Shown: positions 12,094 through 22,000 of the stretch, piece by piece
Numbering within the stretch: the first letter of the stretch is position 1
How the letters are laid out: each line of letters opens with the position of its first letter
NCBI RefSeq assembly: GCF_036373705.1
Contig: NC_089853.1
Location: 508,501-572,500 of the forward strand
DNA: 64,000 bases
Direction of reading: 5' to 3'
Source: Amia ocellicauda
Lineage: Eukaryota; Chordata; Actinopteri; Amiiformes; Amiidae
The notes under the pieces: generated by a model
What the model saw: only the letters and a program-made list of their open reading frames with translations
Told to the model about the DNA's origin: nothing
Database searches by the model: none
Position numbers and translations under genes: made by a program

Positions 12094-12868
12094 AGAAGGA
12101 GGGAGAGAGGATGGGAGAGAGGAAAAGAGGGAGGGAGGATGAGAGAGGGATGTCTCTGCATGTCTCTGGGTATACCTGACTGCGTGTGGATATCGTGGGC
12201 TGTTTCCTCGTTGAGCTCCACTACTCTATTAAGCCTGACCTCTCCACACTGACCTGTCCACACACACTGTCTGACCTCATCACACTGGCCTCTCCACACT
12301 GGTGTGGGGCTGTCTGACCTCTCCACACTGGTACACTGCCTGTCTCTCATTTTTTATATGTTTCAAAATCTGTATAAATGTGATAAAAAAAAAAAAATAC
12401 AATATATATGGAACTGCTGTATATGGATTCCTTTTCGGTTGTGTTTTAATCAATGAATCTCACTGTCTTCACTCCCCTCTACTTCTTCCCTTTCTCTGTT
12501 TTGCTCCCATCTTCTCTCTTTGCCTCTCTCTCTCTCTCTCAAACACCACTTTATGTAACCCGGCCTGCCCGGCACCACACGCTGTAAACACCGGGCTGTG
12601 AGCTGTACCTGGTTACTGTAAAAGGCGGGCCGAAGACTTTCTACAACTAGCCGGGGGAGAAATTCAAAAGAGCAAATACATACATAGGAAAAACATAATT
12701 CATGATAATTAAAAACATAGCGAACTTTTAGGTGCCGGTTCCGACAATTAGTTGTATTGTGCAGGTGTGTGTATTGACACTGGGGGTGTTATTCCGTCTG
12801 TGTCCACCAGGGGTCTCTGTACTCATACTGCGCTCACTGAGAGCTGAGCTTGTGTTGGAGAAATGGAA
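12094..12868 (+). other. CRACR2B-like 3' UTR and intergenic DNA
   Basis: After the stop codon come GA-rich and CT-rich DNA and an A-run near 12386. No canonical AATAAA near a clear cleavage site was identified, so the transcript end is not placed. No other gene was seen. Confidence 0.5.
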
Positions 12869-13102
12869 AGAGTGTGTGTGTGATTGAGAGAGAGAAACTG
12901 TGTGTGTGTGTGTGTGTGTGATTGAGAGAGAGAAACTGTGTGTGTGTGTGTGTGTGTGTGATTGAGAGAGAGAAACTGTGTGTGTGTGTGTGATTGAGAG
13001 AGAAACTGTGTGTGTGTGTGTCATTGAGAGAGAGAAACTGTGTGTGTGTGTGTGTGTGTGATTGAGAGAGAGAAACTGTGTGTGTGTGTCATTGAGAGAG
13101 AG

Positions 13103-13137
<35 letters not shown>

Positions 13138-13148
13138 TTGAGAGAGAG

Positions 13149-13187
<39 letters not shown>

Positions 13188-13265
13188 ATTGAGAGAGAGA
13201 AACTGTGTGTGTGTGTGTGTCATTGAGAGAGAGAAACTGTGTGTGTGTGTGTGATTGAGAGAGAG

Positions 13266-13306
<41 letters not shown>

Positions 13307-13385
13307 TTGAGAGAGAGAAACTGTGTGTGTGTGTGTGTCATTGAGAGAGAGAAACTGTGTGTGTGTGTGTGATTGAGAGAGAGCT
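12869..13385 (+). repeat. GT-rich minisatellite with GATTGAGAGAGAGAAACT units
   Basis: About twelve units alternate a (GT)n run of variable length with GATTGAGAGAGAGAAACT or CATTGAGAGAGAGAAACT. The array lies between the CRACR2B-like gene and the candidate CD151 5' exon. Confidence 0.9.
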
Positions 13386-13544
13386 ACAGAGACCAGTGAG
13401 ACTGAGAGACTGTGTCAATTTGAGATAAGCTGTGTGTGTGTCGGGCTGGGTGGAGTCTGCTGTCGGCCGGATTGGAGGCAGGGCCTCGCTGTGTCTGTGT
13501 GCTCAGTTAACGGGGAGGAGAGAGAGAGAGAGAGGAAAGGTGAC

Positions 13545-13612
13545 TTTCTACGACTCGTACAAACCCAACCACAGAGAGATCGGCGCCGGGAATAGTCTGC
13601 AAATCAGTCCAG
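13545..13612 (+). other. cd151: Possible non-coding first exon of CD151
   Basis: A GC-richer patch with CGGCGCCGGG ends in a good donor (CAG followed by GTATTG at 13613). It lies upstream of the CD151 start exon, which begins at an acceptor only 1 base before the ATG, so a non-coding exon upstream must exist. The 5' limit given is arbitrary and other upstream donors are possible. Confidence 0.3.
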
Positions 13613-13929
13613 GTATTGTTGCTGTTATTATTATTGTAATTATAATGATAATGATTATAGTTGTGTAATGGCCGATAGACGGTGAAGAAGGGTTTCGCAC
13701 TTCTGGGCGCAGAAAACAGACATACCGAAATAACCCCAAACTAGCTGTGCCCGTCCTGCTGCGGGCCGGGGCTGCGTCACTGTGTTGTACAGTGTTGTTA
13801 CGGTGTTGTTACGGTGTTGTGATGGTTGTTACAGTGTTACAGAGTTGTGCTCAGACCCGCCTCTCTTTGTCTGAGTTGTGAGATGCGAGTTGTTTGTGTT
13901 CATGTGCTGCGGCTCGGGCGCCAGGGCGT

Positions 13930-13967
13930 CCTGTGTGTGTGTGTGTATGTGTGTATATGTATGTATA

Positions 13968-14001
<34 letters not shown>
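13930..14001 (+). repeat. GT/AT microsatellite
   Basis: A compound (GT)n, GTATATGT and (TA)n tract. Confidence 0.85.
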
Positions 14002-14737
14002 GTATTCGTGTGTGCGCGCGTCGGTGCATGACGTGTGCGGGCTGTTGGCAGTGATTTATTCTCCTGTCTAGGCCCGGTCAGCCATCCCTGGTCACTACAC
14101 CCTGTCTGTGGTCCTACACCCCGGTCACTGCTCTCCAGTGTCGCTGTATCGCGCTGTTGACTGTAAACAGCTGGGACGTCATCACACACAAACTCCTACG
14201 GGGGGCTGTAACACCGGCACACTGGAGACCTACAGTCCAGTCCAGCGGGGTCTCGGCCCTGGTGCTGGGGAGAGACAGTTAGTCAGTGTGTCACTCAGGT
14301 TTCAGTCCCAAGCTCCACAGGTTAGCTGGGAATTGACTGACTGATACAGCGCCTGCCTGCCTGACACAATGAGTGTGTAGACATGAGTGTACCACTACGC
14401 ATTTTTGGGTGTGCAGGCGGTCAGTCAGTGCAGCCGGGGCCGCACTGCCTTTGAGTCAGTGTTGGCTTGTATCACTGCATGTTTCTTTTTCATCTTAAAA
14501 AACTATACAGGGCAAAAATGTGATGTCCCTCTCAGTCTCCCTCTCTCTCCCTCTGCCCCCCCCCATCGCTCCCTCTTGTCATGTTTGCATCTCCTTTGAC
14601 ACTCAACTGCTGTCCCCCTCTACACCTCTCTCTCTCTGTGTCAATGCTGGGGGGGCTGCTGGAACTGTAAACAGCAATCAGATTGCACAGCTGGGACACA
14701 GAAGGAGACTGGTCTGTGCTGACAAACACATTTTGAA

Positions 14738-14960
14738 AAACAAACTTTTATTTAACCAGGAAAGCTCATTGACATTAAAAATCTATTTTCCAAGAGCGTC
14801 CTGGCCAAGATAGGCAGCAGCAAGTCATTATATAAAAATGACAAATTACAATATAACAAACACAAGTACTCTAATAATAAGAAAAACAAATAAAGCCATA
14901 ATTTACAATTGTAGAAACAGCAAATTAAAAACATTGACATTAAAAACAAGTCAATGATTT
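14738..14960. repeat. Dispersed repeat resembling a common fish interspersed element
   Basis: The stretch begins TTTTATTTAACCAGGAAAGC and continues with GAGCGTCCTGGCCAAGATAG before an A-rich tail region. I recognise this as similar to a widespread fish interspersed repeat, but I cannot name the family or its ends with confidence. Confidence 0.4.
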
Positions 14961-15756
14961 AAAAATACCAAGAGGGATAAGTTCTTCTAATTGAAATCTA
15001 TTTTGTAACTCACTCACACACAGACACACACAGGAGTGAGTGTCGGGGGTGGGGAGGCAGGATGAAGATGATCGAGGCAGAGTGCTGTGCTGAGGGAGAG
15101 CGAGTCTAGACTCGACAGCTCCTCCACAGGGAGACCCCGGGCTGCTGAAGTCTTCCCGGCAGAGCACGGTGCTGTGGAGGGGCTCTCTTGTGTTTAAGAG
15201 ACAATACAGACCCAGAAACACGGCACAGCACGGCACACAACCCCAGCTCCACACTACAGCGCGGCACAGTGCGGGACACTATCGGTGTTAAGCTGCTGTC
15301 CCACCCAGTGCAGTGTGGTGGTGAAGTTGCAGTCCGTTCCTGTGTGCTGTGTTCAGTCGCAGTGTGCTGTTGTGCAGTGTGGCGTTTTCTAGTGCACTGT
15401 ATTGCTGTGTGGTGGTTGCAGTGTTGTTCCAGTGGTCTATGCTCGGCTGCAGTGTAGTGCGGGTTATCGCACGCTGATGTCTGTGGGAGGGAGAGCGAGA
15501 TTGCATAGCTGCAGGCTGTGTGTGAGAGCAGCGTGGGGGTGTGTAGCTCACTGTGAGTCAGAGGGGCCGCAGGGAGGGAATACTGCACTGCAGGAGGGAG
15601 GGAGAATACAGGGAACAAGGGGAGAGAGAGAGAAGAGATGAAAGGAGAGCGAGGGGCATCAGGATCTCGGCTGTGCTGTTGCTGGAATGCTGCTGTGGTG
15701 CAAGGACCAGAGGCAGGAGAGGGCTGCCCAACACACACCTGCCCCGCTGCCCAACA

Positions 15757-15761
<5 letters not shown>

Positions 15762-15829
<68 letters not shown>
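15762..15829 (+). repeat. (AC)n microsatellite, about 68 bp
   Basis: A long pure AC dinucleotide run about 60 bp upstream of the CD151 start exon. Confidence 0.95.
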
Positions 15830-15830
<1 letters not shown>

Positions 15831-15891
15831 GCCCCCCGCACGACACAGTGCAGCAGTCGTGTGTTTGACAGTATTAATCTTACTTTCCAGG

Positions 15892-16014
15892 ATGGGGGCA
15901 TATGATGAGAAGAAGGAGACGTGTGGGACGATCTGTCTGAAGTACCTCCTGTTCACCTTCAACTTCCTCTTCTGGGTGAGAGCCTGTCTGCCTGTCTGCC
16001 TGTAACAATGCATT

Positions 16015-16065
<51 letters not shown>

Positions 16066-19000
16066 CTGTGTGTGTGTCATGTGGGGGGCAGTTTGTGTGT
16101 TTTACTGTGTATTACTGTCTGTGTGCGTGTGTGCGTTACTCTGTATTACTGTGTGAGTGTGTGCGTTAAGAAACATAGGATCCTATCCAGTCTGTTTTTG
16201 AATGGTCCCCAATTGTCTCTTCAGCCACATCGCTGGGGAGTTTGTTCAGATTGTGACGCCTCTCTGTGTGAAGAAGTGTCTCCTGTTTTCTGTCTTGAAT
16301 GCCTTGAAGCCCAATTTCCATTTGTGTCCCCGGGTGCGTGTGTCCCTGCTGATCTGGAAAAGCTCCTCTGGTTTGATGTGGTCGATGCCTTTCATGATTT
16401 TGAAGACTTGGATCAAGTCCCCACGTAGTCTCCTCTGTTCCAGGGTGAAGAGGTTCAGTTCCCTCAGTCTCTCAGTAGGACTTTCCCTTCAGACCTGGAA
16501 TAAGTCTGGTTGCTCTCCTCTGAACTGCCTATAGAGCAGCGATATCTTTCTTGAAGTGTGGAGCCCAGAACTGTCCACAGTATCCAGATGAGCTCTAACT
16601 AGTGCATTGTACAGTCTGAACATCACTGCCCTTGTTCTCAATTCTACACTTTTGACAATATACCCTAGCATTGTGTTTGCCTTTTTTATTGCTTCCCCAC
16701 ACTGTTTGGATGGAGAAAGTGAGGAGTCCACATAGACTCCTAGGTCTTTCTCATGCGATGCTTCATCTAATTCTATTCCTCCCATAGTGTAATTATAGTG
16801 GACATTTTTGTTACCTGCATGTAATACCTTGCACATACCTTCCACATTGAATTTCATCTGCCAGGTGTCGGCCCACAACTGAATATTATCTAAGTCCCTT
16901 TGAATAGCCTGTGCTGCCAAGATTGTATCTGCAGAGCCACCTATTTTAGTATCATCTGCAATTCTGACAAGTTTGCTAACTATCCCAGAGTCCAGATCAT
17001 TAATATAGATTAGAAAAAGCAAAGGCCCTAGTACTGATCCCTGTGGAACTCCACTAACAACCTCACTCCAGTTAGAAGCGACTCCTCTAATCGACACCCT
17101 CTGTTTCCTGTACATCAACCAGTTCATAATCCATCTACTTACATTACCCTGAATGCCTACAGCTTCCAATTTGGGGATCAGTCTTTGGTGTGGAACCTTA
17201 TCAACAGCTTTTTGGAAATCTAAGTATATCATATCATATGCTTTCACATGATCTACAGCTGCAGTTGCATGTTCAAAAAATTCTAATAGATTAGTAAGAC
17301 ATGATCTGCCTCGTCTAAACCCATGTTGACTATCTCCAAGAATATGGTTTTCATTAAGATGCTCCTCTATTCTCTGTCTAATAATTTTTTCCAACATTTC
17401 ACAGGTGATGCAGGTGAGACTGATTGGTCTGTAATTTCCTGGCTCAGTTTTGTCCCCTTTCTTGTGGATTGGGATGACATTTGCTGTCTTCCAGTCAGTT
17501 GGCACATCCCCTGTTCTAAGTGTCATTTGGAATACTTGAGTTAGTGGCCGATAAATAATTTCCCTCATTTCTTTAAGTACTGTTGGAAATATCCCATCTG
17601 GCCCAGGTGATTTGTTGGTTTTTAATTCTGCTAGTCCCTTTAGTACCTCCTCCTCATTTATCCTGATCTCTCTTAGGGTTTGACTGGACTGATTGTTAAC
17701 CTGTGGCATGTCATCTGTCTTTTCTTTTGTGAAAACCTCTGTGAAATACTCATTTAGAACATTTGCCACATCTTGTTCGTTTTCCAAGATACCTCCATTT
17801 TTGCCCTTTTTCTGTTTCACTTCCTCCTTTATTGACCTCTTGCTGTTGTAATATTGAAAAAAGCTCTTTGCATTAGTTTTACCTCCAGAGCTATGTTTCT
17901 TTCTATTTCCCTCTTTGCTTTCCTGATCCCTTTCTTAAGATCTCTTTGCAGCTCAACATATTCTTTGTATTTTGTTTAGTCTCCATCCCTTTTGTATGCG
18001 CTATACAACATTTTCTTTCTCTTGATATTTTTTTGCATACATCTATGAAACCATTTTGGCCAGTGTTTTTTGGTCCTCAGTTTGCTACGTTTTGGTACAA
18101 ATTTCTCCTGAGCCTCAAGTAGTATATTCTTAAAATATACCCATCCATTTTCAACTGACTCTGTATCCAATGTGCTTCCAGTCTACCTCTTCTAAGTGCC
18201 GCCTCATACCTTCAAGGTTTGCTTTTCTAAAATTGTAGACCATTGTTTTAGACTTGGACCTTGTTTTTTTGAAATAATGGCTCAAAGCTAACCATATTGT
18301 GTTCACAATTTGCCATTGGTTCTCTAACTAGTGTCCCTCTGACTCTATCTTGGTCATTTGAAAAGATCAAGTCAATACATGCGCTCTCTCTGGTTGGTTC
18401 CCTGACAAATTGAGTTAGAAAGCAGTCATTTACCATCTCAACCATTTTTATTTCTGCTTCTGTCATCCCCACTGGGCTTTCCCAGTCTAAGTTTGGGGAA
18501 TTTAAATCCCCCATTATAACAGCCACATCCTTGCTACATGCAGTCCTGATTACACTGTACAATGCAACATCTTTCTGAATATCGGAGTTTGGTGGCCTGT
18601 AACACACTCCTACCACTAATCCTCCAGATCTCTTGTCCAAAAGTTTCACCCACAAAGATTCTGTTCCGTTACTGGGATCTAATTTGAGTTCTTCTGCCTC
18701 AATGTCATTTTTCACATATAATGCTACCCCACCCCCTCTTCGATTTTGTCTGTCTCTCCTAAACTGTGTGTATCCTTCCAACTTGTATTCATCCCCATCA
18801 TTTTCTGTAAGCCATGTTTCTGTCACTCCTACAACATTATAGTCACACGCCAGCACTGTGACTTCCAAGTCTAACATCTTGTTCCTTATACTCCTGGCAT
18901 TGAGGTACAAACACTTCAGGACTTTCCTACTAGCGGGTTCCCTTGTTTTTTTTTCCTTAGTGGAACATCTCCCATTGTCGGAGCTCCCTGCTCATGTTAC

Positions 19001-22000
19001 TCTGTATTACTGTGTGCATGTGTGTGTGTGTGTGTTACTCTGTATCACTGTGTGTGTGTGTGTTACTCTGTATCACTGTGTGTGTGTGTTACTCTGTATC
19101 ACTGTGTGTGTGTGTTACTCTGTATTACTGTGTGTGTGTGTTACTCTGTATCACTGTGTTACTCTCTATTACTCTGTGTGTGTGTTACTCTGTATTACTC
19201 TGTATCACTGTGTGTGTGTGTGTTACTCTGTATCACTGTGTGTGTGTGTGTTACTCTGTATCACTGTGTGTGTGTGTTACTCTGTATCACTGTGTGTGTG
19301 TGTGTGTTACTCTGTATCACTGTGTGTTACTCCGTATTACTCTGTGTGTGTGTTACTCTGTATTACTGTGTATTACTATGTGTGTGTGTGTTACTCTGTA
19401 TCACTGTGCGTGTTACTCTGTATTACTCTGTATCACTGTGTGTGTGTGTTACTCTGTATCACTGTGTATGTGTGTTACTCTGTATCACTGTGTGTGTTCG
19501 CGTGTATTACTCTATATTACTGTGTGTGTGTGTGTGTGTTACTCTGTATTACTGTGTGTGTGTGTGTGTTACTCTTACCCTCCGTGTGCACTGTGTTCCC
19601 ACAGCTGGCAGGGGGTGCTGTGATGGCGGTGGGCGTGTGGACCCTGGTTCTGAAGAGCGACTACATCAGCCTGCTCTCCTCCAGCACCTATGCAGCCACT
19701 GCCTACATCCTGGTGGTCGCCGGGGCTATCGTCATGGTGACGGGCATCCTGGGCTGCTGTGCCACCTTCAAAGAGCAGAGACGCCTGCTGAGAGTGGTGA
19801 GAGAGAGCGTGTGCCCTGTGTGAGTGTGTGTGTGCCCTGCGTCTGTGTGTGGAGAGGGGTAAGAGTCAGTCAGTCAGAAGTGTGTGTCCTGTACAAAGAC
19901 AGGAAGTGAGCCTCGCCCTCATGCCCACATTGTTGTGTAGTGAGGCAGGACTGGGTGTGCTTCCCCTTGCTGACTCACTGGCACCTGTGTGTGTGTGTGT
20001 GTGTGTGGTGGTTTTCTGAGTGTTATGTTTGTCTGTGTGTCTTTAAGAGTCTCGATTTTGATACAGTGATTCAAAGCGTTGGAATGAGCCGTACAGAGGG
20101 AGAGAGGGAGGTTTAAAGAGCGAGAGAATGAGGGAGGGAGGCTGTTGTTTGGTGCCCCAATGAGCGAGAGAAACCAATGGGATGAGTCCCCCAGAGAGAG
20201 GGAGGAGTGGAGAGAGAGGAGAGGGGTTGGGTGGTGTTGGATAACTGGATTCCGAGAGAGAGAGAGAGCGCGGGGGGTTGGAATGCGCAGCCGGCGCGTT
20301 TTGCCCCCCCCCTCCGTCAACACCATGTCTGTCCCCGTAGCAACAGCAGCTGACACACTCCCTCACATTCCACATTCAAAGCCAGCTTTATTGGCCCCTC
20401 TCTGACACTGACAGTGGTGCAGGCATGGTTATAGATAGTCGCCCTCCCTGCCCCCCCACCATAGTTTCACTTCAAGTCACCTGTTCTTTATCTTCTGCTT
20501 ATTCCCCCTCTCCTGTTTTCACCCTCCCTCCCTTTCTTCCTTCCTCTCTCTGTAAAGTTACATATTGACAGTGTTATGAGCTCCACCAGGTCCTGATTAG
20601 CATGGTGTGTGTGTGTGTTTCTTCTCTCTCACACTGACGTGTGTGTGTGTGTGTGTGGTTATGATGATTATTTTCGTCTCGGACGCAGGGTGACTTCATT
20701 TTCACAAGAAACGTTTTCAAAGCATCACAAAGTGCAGTAATACAATCAGTACGAAACAGTTAAATTATAAATTACAACATAAGAACAGAAGACAGTGTCC
20801 AATCGAGAGGAGCCCATTCACCCCATCATGCTCGTTTGGTGTCCATTAATAACTCAGTGATCCAAGGATCCTATCCAGTCTGTTTATGTGAGAGACCCCC
20901 CTCACACTTGCTGACCACGCATCCTATGTTTAACTATTGCTCCCTTCTCCCCATCACTGCTCGGTCCGCTGCGAACTCTTAAACCAGCGTCTGTCCCCTA
21001 AAGCGCTGCTGGGCCTGAGGACGACCTAGATGCTGAGAACTCTGACATGGTGGCCTCTACACCCCAGAGACCAGAGACAGGGCTCTGGAAACACTGCTCT
21101 GTGACTGGCTGGTCCTCACTTGTGGTATCTAATGTTATAATGTGATCCGTGGACAGTATGTTAATGGAATCCCTCTCTCTCTCTCTCTCTCTGCAGTATT
21201 TTGTGTTGCTGTTGTGTATTTTCCTGTTGGAGATCCTGGCTGGAATCCTGGCTTACATCTACTACCAGCAGGTATGGCCTCTCCCTCCCTTCTCCTTCTC
21301 TCTCCTCTCTTCAAACCCTCCCTCCTTCTCCGCCTCTTCTGTAGTATCGCCACCTGGTGGATATGTGAGGTATGGCACTGCAGCCGAGTCCAGCACTGGC
21401 TAGAGAACATGCACGTCCTCTCAGGGCCAGGGGAATATCCCTCCTTTACTCTCTCTCTTTAAAAATACATCATTATACACACACATTCTCTCTCTCTCTC
21501 TCTCGCACTGCCTGTAGCTGTTCCTTCTCTCTGCTGGTCTCAGAGCTATTTTCCTCAGACTGAGTCAGTGTGCAGAGTCAGAGGGGCGGGGGGGGCAGGT
21601 TCAGACAAGGGTTAGTGCTGCTTCTGCACCACAGGGATTAAGGTGTCTGTAAAATTACTGTGGTTACCGGACACCAGCAAGATTCTGACTGATACCCCGA
21701 CTGACGGACTGTCTGGTGTGTGCGTGCGTGTGTGTCGGATGTGCGTCGGATGTGCATGTGTGCGTGTGCGTGTGTGTGCGTGCGCGGGTGTCTCTTTCTC
21801 TCTCCTGTGCTGCAGTATTTCCCCTTTTGCAACCAGCTCAACTGAGCCTGTGTGTCTCTCTCCGTCAGCTCTGTTGTACTGTCCTCTGTGTTTACACTAT
21901 TTCACTCACACACCGTGGAAGCCCTGCATTAAACCACACTGGGCCCCGGGGCTATGATGTTTTTTTTAGCCACCCCCCACCTTCTAAGCATCCTTTGGTT

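Larger units (their letters stand above)
16166..18992 (-). mobile_element. CR1-like LINE, 5'-truncated copy in CD151 intron 1
   Basis: The minus strand reads from the endonuclease (18910-18248) through a linker (18170-17976) to the reverse transcriptase (17820-16489) and into the 3' region. The sequence matches the fuller copy at 58640-62664 over its whole length. It interrupts a GT/TTACTCTGTATTACTGTG array, which resumes immediately on the left (before 16166) and right (after 18992). ORF1 is absent and the copy lacks the last few dozen bases of the 3' end. It is transcribed antisense to CD151. Confidence 0.9.

Noticed and set aside
12386..12400. A-run as a poly(A) tail of a processed pseudogene
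   Set aside because: No upstream exon-fused gene copy and no target duplication; it is an A-run in the 3' flank of the CRACR2B-like gene.
12728..13341. H-T-H-T-V-S-L-S-Q frames upstream of CD151
   Set aside because: Minisatellite translation on the minus strand.
15106..15846. 246-codon minus-strand frame upstream of the CD151 start exon
   Set aside because: Starts in an AC repeat and continues through unconserved sequence antisense to the CD151 5' region; no family signal.
19022..19909. Cysteine/valine-rich frames up to 321 codons next to CD151 exon 2
   Set aside because: Translations of the TTACTCTGTATCACTGTG array; only the part from 19605 is CD151.
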